Shown here one piece after another: positions 42,079-51,433 of a stretch of DNA of 64,000 nucleotides. The notes beneath the pieces are model-generated. The model was given only the letters and a program-made list of their open reading frames with translations. It ran no database searches and was not told the origin of the DNA. The position numbers were made by a program, and so were the translations under genes. Source of the DNA: Tetraselmis striata (lineage: Eukaryota > Chlorophyta > Chlorodendrophyceae > Chlorodendrales > Chlorodendraceae). The stretch covers positions 1 to 64,000 of the forward strand of contig VCJN01000600.1 in the NCBI GenBank assembly GCA_006384855.1, given 5' to 3'. Numbering within the stretch: position 1 is the stretch's first letter; every line of letters begins with the position of its first letter.

Positions 42079-42711
42079 ATGTCGAAACTATGGCGGAAGG
42101 ACGGGACGACCGTTGAGATCACCCGAGTCACCCCTGCTGCTGGCGGCGGCGAGAGCCATCACAGCATCTTCGGCTGGGCAGACGACACAAAGGAGACAGC
42201 CAAAACCGAGCAAAGTACCAGCCAGCAGTTCTACGGCGCCCTCGCTGCCGACGCTCGGATTGTTCCAGCTGCGGGCGTGCCCCTCTGCAAGCAGGACTTC
42301 AATCTGTCGGACGGCTACAGGCAGGTGAGGGGGAAAGCTCGCCCACTATCGAAAATCAAGTCGACCGTAGGTCGCCAACCTCGCCGGGTTATGCAGACGC
42401 CGCCGAATTTTCGTCGACCCCCCGGAAAGACGCCGGCATGTGGCCCTCGGACTGATTGTCGACGGTATACCGCCGCCGGCTGGAGGTCATGGCTAGCTTT
42501 TTGATTGTTTGCCCCCCCCCCCCCCCCCCCCTCCCTGTCGTACCAGGAGCTTGCAAAGACCGGTGTGAAAGCCCCCGAGGTTGTCGAGATCTTCGTTAAT
42601 GCCGCCCCAGGCGGTGAGTTGAGGGCCGGCATTCGTTCCACAGACAATGTGGCGCACAGCAAGCAAGTTTCTCAACCCCCTGGAGGCAAAAGCAGCCTGA
42701 CACTGTGCTGA
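42079..42711 (+). CDS. Small JPT/HN1 (Jupiter)-like protein
   Basis: Two exons fit in phase, 42079-42324 and 42547-42711, giving 136 residues. The N-terminal TRVTPAAGGGESHHSIFGW and the C-terminal PPGGKSSLTLC resemble the RVLRPPGGGS and PPGGKSSLVLG ends of the HN1/Jupiter microtubule-associated family. The rest is hydrophilic and probably disordered, as in that family. A microtubule link is inferred from the family only. The intron has a 20-base poly-C tract 15 bases before its acceptor. TGTAA lies at 42985-42989. Element D ends 375 bases upstream, inside what should be the promoter region. Confidence 0.55.
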
Positions 42712-42984
42712 TAGAGAGGTGGAGGGAGGAAGAAGAAAGGGATGACAAGACTAACTAGCAAGTTCATACAAAATACAGTGTACACACAGAATTCATTCGA
42801 TTTACTGTTGTGAGCGGCATCTAAGGACCAGTGGCAATACCTCAGGTGCATTGGTGTTAATACATTACAAGCGGAGCGCTTCCCCTTGCAACCTGAGGCG
42901 GGTGGAACTTGCTATCCAGCGCTTAGCATGTTAATATATACATAAGCACACTCAATCTTGCACCCTGACTCTCAAAACTGAACC

Positions 42985-42989
42985 TGTAA
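42985..42989 (+). terminator. Putative TGTAA polyadenylation signal
   Basis: TGTAA 274 bases after the stop codon of the JPT-like gene. Confidence 0.4.
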
Positions 42990-43878
42990 GATGCTGCGTC
43001 TATCGGACATGGTATCAGCTGCATATCTTGTTTCCTGCAGGCATGCAATCGCGGGTTTTTGTATGCTTGGTTTTGGTAGCTTGTTGAAACCCGGGGCAGT
43101 TATGGACTGTCTGATTTTTAGACTGTGCACGCCGTGTCGGTGTAGCTGAGTACCACCAAATCACTTTCTATCAAGTAAAGTGTGACTGCTATTTGACGGC
43201 TGCATAGCTATGAACATGCACTGCGTGTTCAGGCGTCCTCATCAGGCTTGTTATATTGCTAGCGTGGCGTGGTATATATCATCTTGCTGCAGTCTTGCAG
43301 TATCCAAGTGGTGCCAGCAGTGCTGCGTTGGCATGCACGCTTGTTGTGGTAGAGTGATGCTTTGTTTCGTGATCAATTGGTAAGGCCATATTCTCCACAC
43401 AGGATGCCAAAGAAGCAATTTATGGGGAGTCTGTGAGCCGCTGCTCTATTGAAACATTGTTCAGCAAGCTGGACTGTCGTAAAGGGTCACGCCCCTTGCG
43501 TGACGCCCCGTTACGCGTGCACTCCTTCTCGCGAGCGCCGATGAGAATCCTGCTCTCGGTGAACAAATAGCGACAACTTGCAGGCGTATGGTCAATGGCT
43601 TGGACCGCTGGTCGACTCGGAGCCGTCCGCGCTGCTCGGCAGCAGGGCGGTTGTACGAACGATGACGGGATGGTTCGGGATGGATAAGAGCACACCGAAT
43701 TTGCCATACTGTATTTGCCGGTGTATATATATCTCGTGAGTTCGTAACGGTAGGGAGACAGTTGGCCGAACGACACCTGTAGCAACCGATTTCAAACTTC
43801 CGTACTTAATGTAGTCTTCAAGGTGTCATCATCAGCAGAATATGTAATATTCGTTTAGTGACTACCCGTACCGGTAGC

Positions 43879-43905
43879 TACCCTTTTTGTAATTCACACC
43901 GGTAG
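43879..43905 (+). repeat. Dispersed repeat R1, short copy
   Basis: CCCTTTTTGTAATTCACACC with flanking TA and GGTAG; matches the other R1 copies. Confidence 0.65.
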
Positions 43906-43997
43906 CTACGGTACCCATACCGCCGACAGCACAGCAGCGCAGTGGGCAGCTCATCGCTATTTGCCGCGAATGCTACCCCGTATTAATAAGAGCACTA

Positions 43998-44100
43998 TTC
44001 TCATGTTACTGCTTCCACCCCGCAGTCGCTGTAGAGGACCTTTCTGATTGCCTTTTATTTTAGTGATTTCCGATATCGCCCTCTGCTGCTAGCTCATGTA
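43998..44100 (+). repeat. Copy of the repeat tail at 38172-38274
   Basis: 103 bases with two mismatches to 38172-38274, starting inside the former ORF end; a truncated copy of the same repeat family. Confidence 0.8.
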
Positions 44101-45042
44101 GTCGCTAATTACTTAATGAGAGCACTATCACAGGCACGGTTCCAGGAGTCCGGAAGTCTTCGTACCTACAGTAGTCCATGGACTAGTAACCTGTTCGTAC
44201 GCTGTATATTTTAAATCGCTAGGGGGCCACCGCGAAGCCACCGCCCAAATACCAGTAACTCCGCCCCGCCCGGGACAGGAATGGCAACAATGACAACAGC
44301 AACAGCAATATACAAGGTATTTACCTTGCTTAGTTGTCCGCTCGGTACAGCGGTGGTCTCTTATCCAAGAGGTTACAGCTAATATATGTTGGCAAGACCT
44401 ACGAGGCTACGACTGCAGTTTGTGCAAGAGGTCAAGGGTAAGGCTGGGGCAGCTTCGGCCGATGACCCGGGGCGAACTTTAGTTTTACGTTTGAACATTA
44501 GTGACTCGCCGCCCTAGGCAGTTTCGATTGAATGTTTTGTTTTACACCCCCCGTCAACCCTCACAGTAATTATGAGTAGAACATGCCCATTGCTACAAAA
44601 AACTGTCATTATTATATATGACTTTTTGAACTATATGCAAGTGCATGGCCGTATGCAGAAGGGTATTCCATGCCATATGCAAGCATAAAACGGAGATGAG
44701 GTGGGGCAAGCAGTTTCTGGAAGCATGACCATATCACAATCAATTGCATCATGGCAACCCAACCATCTAGTAAGTGGCCCTATCCATCCCTCCATGTAGC
44801 TATCATGATGTTGTTGATGCTACTTGTTCCTATTGATGTTGTTGTTGTTGTGACTGCTGCTTTGACCTGTTGCGCAACGATGCTTCCCTATCCAACTCAT
44901 CTAGCTTCTCGGCACATTCTCCCTTCCCGCCCCTCACAATCACCTTGTAACCCTCATCATCACATGCTTTGCACATTTAAGGGCAGAAACTTACTGATGT
45001 AGTATAGACACTAAGTATGTGCCTGTACAAACCGGGGCAGCC

Positions 45043-45994
45043 TGAACGCGAACCTAAGTCACTACAGGCACCTCTCAGACGCCTATAGGGCTTTAGTTCA
45101 GACCAGCGTTGCTGGTCTTGCCCGTACTCAGGGGGGTGAATGCCAGTGGCAATGAAGCCTCTCACCACAGGTCACTGCCACGCCGTGCAGTACTTTATGC
45201 AGTGCTGGTCGCGGCTATCAACCGTTCCTACAGTACTTTACGTCGGTACCGGGTCGAATGGTGACAACCCAGCACCACCAGCAGCGCGCGCGCACGATGC
45301 AGCGGGCAGCACGCGTGCGACCGTACGACAAGCACGCAGGCTACCGTGATTACCTTTGGCCCTCGTTCCTCAAGCCGATCTCCGTCTCTTACACCGTCTC
45401 CGTCCCGTACACAGGCTCTTGCCTATGCCTGTCATAGGCAAACACAGGCACACACAGGCAAGACAAGGGGGAAGAGGGACCGCTAGAAGGCGGAGGCCCT
45501 CTATAAGCACGCGATCGCGGCCATGGCAAGGCAGCCGCACGTCACGCTAAGTGCTAATAGCACGCGCGCCGTGCGCGCACCGCGCGCCAGACGCATTACG
45601 CACTGCCCTTGTCTAATTGTACTCATCAAGTCCTATACTACTACTCGGCTGCGGCTACAGTGAGTCTTGCGCCTTGTACCAGCAGCAGTACAGTACTTCG
45701 TCTTCTGCAGGTAGTCCACCTTAGGGGTCCCTGTTAGAGGTCCCGATTAGAGGTGCTATCTGAGTTCCCTTAGAAGTCCCGCCTAGGTGTGCTTGGGCGG
45801 GTCTCTGATCTCCGGCATGTATGTCTCCTTGCGCCTCGCTCAGGGCTATGGCCAGGGTATGGAACCCTAACCAATCAGGTGCCCTGCCTGTGGTCTCAAC
45901 CGGGTATGGAACCCTAGCTTTAACCCTAGCCGGCCCGGAAGGGCTTGGCTGTCCCGTTCTTCACGCGCACGCGGATATGACGGATGCTGCGGCA
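45043..45994 (-). repeat. 3' LTR of element C
   Basis: 952 bases, TG...CA, offset exactly 17200 from the right copy with one difference noticed. Confidence 0.9.
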
Positions 45995-46117
45995 GCTGCC
46001 GTCGCATGCTCGCATTCCCGCGTGGGGCGCTGTCACCAGCTCAATGGGCGGCCCATCCCCCCCCCCCAGACGGTTGGTCGCCAGAAGGGTGAACGGCCGC
46101 TGGGCGCCAATCGACGC

Positions 46118-49100
46118 TCAGTGATGCTGGTCGCCAGCGCACGCCTCGGTGTGGAAGTGAATTGACGCCACGGAGTGACGCCACTCAGCTCGCAGTTCTC
46201 GCTCTCGCAGCTCGTTGTCGCGGAAGACCGCGAGCCACAGGGTTGATCGGCGCGTAGTGCGGTTACGCTGCATGTCGCCGGCAATAATGTGGAGCCGCCC
46301 ACAGTCGCCTAGATGCCGTAGCCACTGCATGCGCGGGGAAGGTCCCTGCGCGATGTAGAAGATTGGTACTTGCACGAAAAGGATGTCCGCGCATGACGCC
46401 ATGATTGGCAGCGCCAGATCAAGTAGTTGGAACCACGGGGAGGTCACCACCATGAAAGGGGCCTCTAACCGCGGCTGTGTTGTCATCATCGTTGTCGTCA
46501 TCGTCGTCGTCATCATCGTCGTCATCGCCACAGTTGCGGTTACATCGCGAGCGCACTGGTACACAAAGGATTCCAGCGCGTCCTCGCACATCTCAGTTTG
46601 GTACACCGGATTGAAGTCGTTGTTGATCACTGTCGCACCGCACGGCCGCAAGGCCTCAGCGGTGCTGCCATGTCCCGCCCACGGATCAAAGATTACTCGG
46701 CCGCGCCAGCTGATCACGTTGGCTAGCGCAGCGTACTCGCTCACTTGGTTACTGATTGCCGGTAGATAGTCATTGGCTGCTTGAAGGTTGTTCATCGTTC
46801 TTGTCACAGTTGCTGGGTGCCAGGCGCCAGGCATGCCCCAGTTCAGTCTTGCTGCCACTGCCGCTCTTGTCGGCTGCAAAGGCGGGGCAGGGTCTTGAAT
46901 CTCCTCGTCGCTGTCGTCGTTGTCACTGATTGTTGTGGCGGCTAAAGCCACCGATGTCCACTGTGCCGGCAACGCTGCGTCATCAGCGCTGCACTCCGCA
47001 CACCGCCATGCCCCCCGCGGCACACGTGCCACAGGTGGCTGATGACACAACTTGTGCCAGCCTCGTTCACAGTCTTCGCAGATGATGATCGGGTTGCGCT
47101 GGGTGCTGACGCGCCCGTCGCACTCCTCGCACGCCATATTTGGGTCTTCAAATCCTGCTGGCAACACCACGTATGGAACGGCGCACCGCGCCAGCTCCTC
47201 AACGCGCACGCGCGCCGTGTCGCCGTCAGCTCCTTGGATGACCACCACTCCGTTGTCGTTCACCTCGTAAACCTTGTAGACAGCCGGTCGCACTCGTGGA
47301 TCGAGCGCGTCTTGCTGCCGCTGTTGCACGTAGACGAAGTCGCCGGGGCTGAAGCGTTGCACTCCGGGCGCCACCAACCCCGCGCGCCTCCTGCGATAGC
47401 GCATCACTTCACGATGCTGCGCCGCTTCCACGTTGTGCATCGCCGTCGGCACCATGAGCGCCAAACGCTCCGCGCGCACTGTCATCAGCTCCCACATGCC
47501 CTCCGGGCTGTTGAAGTCCACGGCGCTCTCCTCAAAGAGCGCTCTCGCCTGCGCGGGAAACACGGGTGCCCTGCCGTACACCAACTCGTATGGGCTGTAC
47601 CTGGTGCTGGCTTGCTTGCTGCAACGGTAGCCCAGCTCGATGGAAGGCAGAAAAGTGTCCCACACGACGCGCTTGCCGGGCTGAACCACATAGCGCATCA
47701 GTGCCTCCTTGACTGTTTTCACCATCCCTTCCGCCAACCCATTGGGCTGCGGATGATAGGGCAGCGGCTTCGGATGATCGATGTCATGCTCCACGAGAAG
47801 CTCGTGGAACTCGCCGCTGAACTCGGTACCGCCGTCGGTACACACCTCGCCTGGCGCCGCGAAACGCGCCAGCACTCTCTCTTGAAAGGCTTGTCGTATG
47901 TTGGCTGCCTCCTTGGTGCGCAGCGGCACCAACTCCACCCACTTGCTCGCCGCTTCCACCATCACCAACACCCAGACATTGCGACTGCGGGTGGCCTCAA
48001 AAGGCCCCGCCAAGTCCAAGTGCCAGCGGTAGAACATGCCGAAGTGCGGCAGCGGCTGCATGTCCAGCGGTGAGGCTGCCTTTGGGCGACCGCTGGTGCC
48101 GCCGGGTCGATGTTGCAGCCGATCGCAGTCCGGACACGCCTTCTTGACTCGGGCTACATCCTCCACCATCCCTGGCCAGAAATATGAAGCGGCGATAACA
48201 CTGCGCAGCCGATCCCGCCCCAAATGGCCCATCTTGACATGCACATCCATAATCACCGTGTCTCGCTCACTGGGTGGCGGTACCTCGCGGTGCGTGCCGT
48301 CCTTGTGTAAATACCACAAGATGTTGTTTCTCCATGTATAGCGGGCATAAGGTTGCGGCATGTTGACGTTGCCCGCCTGCAGCTCCGCCATCGCCTCCGC
48401 GTCCATCCACGGATCGCCTCTCCGCGGTCCCGCCGTCAGCTCGCCGGTAACCGCCACCAAGTCGCCGTTGGCCGTGCCCTCATGGGCGGTGTCCAGCACG
48501 CGGCGTCGCGCCCATGCTGACAGCTCCGGCTGCCGGCTGCTCTGAGCCGTTGCGCACCAAAAGGCTGCCGCATGTCGCACGGTGCCCTCCGGTGAAAACT
48601 CACCGCGCCCATCCAGCTCCGTTGGGTCGCCCTCCACGGGCCCCCGACTCAGACAATCTGCGTTGACGTGGTGAGCGCCCTTCCGATAGCGTACCACGAA
48701 GTCGTACTCGCTGAGCCTCATCGCCCACCGCGCCAACTTCCCACGAAGCTGAGCGGTGTTCATCAGCCATTCCAAAGGCCGATGATCTGTCACCACCACA
48801 AACTGCCTGCCAAACAGATAGTATCTGAACTTGTCCATGCCATACAACATGGCAAGACACTCACCCTCATAGCTGGCATAGTTGGGCTCCGCGCCTTGGC
48901 AGGTGCGGCTCGCAAACTCCACCACGTACTCCTGTCCTTCGTCGTCCTCCTGCGCCAACACCGCGCCCAATCCAGCTCCGCTGAAATCGGTGTGCAGGAT
49001 GAAAGGGCGGCTCCAATCCGGATTTCTCAGCACGGGAGCTGAAACCAGGTCTGCCTTGAGCTGCTCGAAGGCTCGTTGCTGCTCCGATCCCCACTCCCAC

Positions 49101-51433
49101 GGCACCTTGCCAGTGAGCTTGGTCAGCGGCTTGCGCTTGACTGCAACTTGCTCGATGAACTTACCGTAGTAGCCCACCATGCCGAGGAAGCGCCGAAGCC
49201 CCGCAACGTCAGTCGGCGGCGGCATCTTCACCACAGCCTCCACCTTGGAGTGCTGCGGGAATACGCCTTCGCCGTCGACCCAATGGCCCAAGAAAGCAAT
49301 CTGCCTCACGGCCATGCGCCCCTTGCCGGGCGCCAGTCTGATGCCCGCCGTTGCGAGCCTCTGAAACACCGTCTCCAAATGCTGAAGGTGCTGCTGAAAC
49401 ACCTCAGCGTCGCTCATCTCGGCTGCGCCTGAAAAGACACAGATGTCATCGGCGTAAACCGCCACGAACGGCAGATCGCCAAGGGCCTCATCCATGACAC
49501 GCTGCCATGCTTGGCTGGCGTTCTTGAAGCCCATCGCCATCCGGCACCACTCATACTGCCGGTCGCTGCCCCAAAAGGCAGTCTTGTGTCGGTCCTCCTC
49601 TGCGATGGGCAGCTGATGAAACGCCGACTTGGCGTCAAACCCGCTGTACATGCGCGCGCCTGCGACCTTGCTGAGTAGCTCGTCTGTCTTGGGCATACAA
49701 TACGCCCACGACTCAGTGACACTGTTCAACGGGCGAGCGTCCAAACACACCCGGATCCCGGTCCAGTTGCCGTCGTCGTCCTTCTTCGGTGGACACACTA
49801 CTGGGATGCTGTAGGGAGATTGGCTCTCGCGGATCGCCCCAGCTGCCAACAGCTCCTTGCACCAGCTGTCCACGAAGTCCCACTCAGTCTTGCTCAATCG
49901 GTACTTGGGTCGCTTGATGGGCTGCGTGTTGGTCGTCGGTATCCTGAACTCCCAGTGGTTGACGGCCGGTAGGTCGCTGACGGACCACACCCACACGTCA
50001 TCCCAAAAGCTGTCGCAGAGCTCCACTAGCTGTTGTTGCTGTGAAGCCTCGCACTCGCGCCCGCACCGCCAGTGTTTCTCAGGATCCTTCAGGCTGCGAA
50101 CATCCTCCACGTGATCATTCATACTTGCCTGCGTGTAGCCACGATTGGCCCACGCAGCAGCGCTACTCCGTTCCGCAGTCCCGCCGCCGTCCGACACGGC
50201 GTTGGCGCCGAAAGCTCGGCGCCCCGCCCTGCTTGTCGCCGTCACCTCGCGGCGGTAGCGCGCGCTCGCGCGCACCATCACTGCCACGAACATGGCTAAC
50301 ACCGTGGTGTTGCCGAGACGACTCGCCTCGCCGAAGTGCATTGACGTGCCGCCCAACCAAATGAGCAGCAGCCAGCAGCATAGCGCCTGTTGACACAGCT
50401 GCTGCCATGCTCTCCCGCAGGATCTCTGCATCCTGCGTTGCTCTTGTCTCTCTCGTTCCGCGCGCTGAGCTGCCTGGGCAGCCCGAGCTGCGCGCTCCAG
50501 CTCCTCCAAGTCCCTCAGTCGCTGCTGCTCCACGAAGAGCTGCCCGACGATCCACGCTACGCTGTGCAGACCCATGGCATTGCCTATGAGGCGCTCATGG
50601 TCCGGCAGCGATATGCCGTGAATTACGTTCGGCTCGTAACCGAAAAGCTCCTCCTTCAGGTGGACAGTGGGCCGTTCCCACTCGCCCGTGTTGATGTTGA
50701 ACAACATGCCGGCCCCCTCGCCGGAATAGGCATCTGAGTCCGATCGCGCCAAGATCGTTGGCAACGCGCGTGGCTGCCCCGGTTTGTTGACGCGAACTCC
50801 GTTGGGTGGCGTCGGCAGATTGACATGCGGCCGTAGGTGCGGTGGCAGCACCTCTCGCAGCAGTCGTGGCTGCATGTCCGCCCGCCTCTCCCACGCCAAC
50901 TTCAGTCTCTCCACGTCCCCCATGTTCGTCCAGAATCGTCGCACTCGGTGATGATTCGCTCCACAGCCCGCCTCATCAATCACGAGCGCTCTCCCGATGA
51001 TCTTCGTGATGTATTTCTCAGACTCTTTGATGTACAGTCTCTCGTCTCCGCTCGTATCCACGTTCTCCAGCAGCCACCCCACGCCGGTGGGCTGCTTCTC
51101 CTCGAGCTTCTCGATGAATGCGGCCACGTGAAAGAGCAAACGTGACCTCCGGTCGCGCAATCCCAGCGCGTTGCGATTGGCTCTGCTCATGCCTGGGCAA
51201 GGCCATCCACACCCCACTATGTCTATGTATGGCAGGCGCCTCACGTCCTCCGTTGTGATCGCCGTGATGTCCTGTGGAAACGAGTCCCACCCCTTGATCG
51301 CGCTAGCTGGTAGTAGATCCGGATATCTCCTACTGAGCTCCTTGAACACGCTGCCCAGCGGCCTTGCGGGCTGCCGGGTCGATGTCCGAATGCCGGTATC
51401 TGGCCACCTTCTGACCGTTGGCCAGCATGGCAT
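46118..51433 (-). CDS. Element C: methyltransferase-RT-RNase H-integrase-PHD-methyltransferase polyprotein
   Basis: A 1771-codon frame. Residues 65-300 are a DNMT3/DRM-like cytosine methyltransferase: GCGWPCPGMSRANR (motif IV, Cys 79), LLENV (VI), HHRVRRFWTN (VIII), LIGNAMG (X). Two hydrophobic stretches follow (about 349-361 and 376-391). RT comes next, with VCLDARPLNS and YADD (660-663). Then follow RNase H (ILHTDFSGAGLGAVL) and integrase: zinc motif GHLGRD...CPDC and core D-D-E (WHLDLAGPF, VCTDGGTEFSG, GLAEGM). After a GPY/F-like stretch comes a PHD finger (CEEC, CEDCERGWHKLC, WRCAEC). The last 190 residues hold FDPWAGHGSTAEAL and VVTSPWF, resembling motifs I and IV of N6-adenine methyltransferases. 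Confidence 0.8.
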   Translation of the reverse strand: MPCWPTVRRWPDTGIRTSTRQPARPLGSVFKELSRRYPDLLPASAIKGWDSFPQDITAITTEDVRRLPYIDIVGCGWPCPGMSRANRNALGLRDRRSRLLFHVAAFIEKLEEKQPTGVGWLLENVDTSGDERLYIKESEKYITKIIGRALVIDEAGCGANHHRVRRFWTNMGDVERLKLAWERRADMQPRLLREVLPPHLRPHVNLPTPPNGVRVNKPGQPRALPTILARSDSDAYSGEGAGMLFNINTGEWERPTVHLKEELFGYEPNVIHGISLPDHERLIGNAMGLHSVAWIVGQLFVEQQRLRDLEELERAARAAQAAQRAERERQEQRRMQRSCGRAWQQLCQQALCCWLLLIWLGGTSMHFGEASRLGNTTVLAMFVAVMVRASARYRREVTATSRAGRRAFGANAVSDGGGTAERSSAAAWANRGYTQASMNDHVEDVRSLKDPEKHWRCGRECEASQQQQLVELCDSFWDDVWVWSVSDLPAVNHWEFRIPTTNTQPIKRPKYRLSKTEWDFVDSWCKELLAAGAIRESQSPYSIPVVCPPKKDDDGNWTGIRVCLDARPLNSVTESWAYCMPKTDELLSKVAGARMYSGFDAKSAFHQLPIAEEDRHKTAFWGSDRQYEWCRMAMGFKNASQAWQRVMDEALGDLPFVAVYADDICVFSGAAEMSDAEVFQQHLQHLETVFQRLATAGIRLAPGKGRMAVRQIAFLGHWVDGEGVFPQHSKVEAVVKMPPPTDVAGLRRFLGMVGYYGKFIEQVAVKRKPLTKLTGKVPWEWGSEQQRAFEQLKADLVSAPVLRNPDWSRPFILHTDFSGAGLGAVLAQEDDEGQEYVVEFASRTCQGAEPNYASYEGECLAMLYGMDKFRYYLFGRQFVVVTDHRPLEWLMNTAQLRGKLARWAMRLSEYDFVVRYRKGAHHVNADCLSRGPVEGDPTELDGRGEFSPEGTVRHAAAFWCATAQSSRQPELSAWARRRVLDTAHEGTANGDLVAVTGELTAGPRRGDPWMDAEAMAELQAGNVNMPQPYARYTWRNNILWYLHKDGTHREVPPPSERDTVIMDVHVKMGHLGRDRLRSVIAASYFWPGMVEDVARVKKACPDCDRLQHRPGGTSGRPKAASPLDMQPLPHFGMFYRWHLDLAGPFEATRSRNVWVLVMVEAASKWVELVPLRTKEAANIRQAFQERVLARFAAPGEVCTDGGTEFSGEFHELLVEHDIDHPKPLPYHPQPNGLAEGMVKTVKEALMRYVVQPGKRVVWDTFLPSIELGYRCSKQASTRYSPYELVYGRAPVFPAQARALFEESAVDFNSPEGMWELMTVRAERLALMVPTAMHNVEAAQHREVMRYRRRRAGLVAPGVQRFSPGDFVYVQQRQQDALDPRVRPAVYKVYEVNDNGVVVIQGADGDTARVRVEELARCAVPYVVLPAGFEDPNMACEECDGRVSTQRNPIIICEDCERGWHKLCHQPPVARVPRGAWRCAECSADDAALPAQWTSVALAATTISDNDDSDEEIQDPAPPLQPTRAAVAARLNWGMPGAWHPATVTRTMNNLQAANDYLPAISNQVSEYAALANVISWRGRVIFDPWAGHGSTAEALRPCGATVINNDFNPVYQTEMCEDALESFVYQCARDVTATVAMTTMMTTTMTTTMMTTQPRLEAPFMVVTSPWFQLLDLALPIMASCADILFVQVPIFYIAQGPSPRMQWLRHLGDCGRLHIIAGDMQRNRTTRRSTLWLAVFRDNELRERELRAEWRHSVASIHFHTEACAGDQHH

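Larger units (their letters stand above)
42990..45042. other. Intergenic region with repeat fragments
   Basis: No convincing gene. Contains an R1 motif (43879-43905) and a repeat tail (43998-44100). AT-richer sequence follows to the LTR of element C. Confidence 0.5.

Noticed and set aside
43420-43785. 121-codon minus-strand frame near 43.6 kb
   Set aside because: No recognisable domain, no splice-consistent neighbours, no similarity within the window.
47042-48073. 343-codon plus-strand frame inside element C
   Set aside because: Lies opposite the integrase and PHD coding frame; His/Arg-rich composition typical of an antisense shadow.
28688-51433. Bacterial contamination suggested by DNA methyltransferase domains
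   Set aside because: The domains are embedded in Ty3/gypsy polyproteins with LTRs, PHD fingers and eukaryotic flanks.
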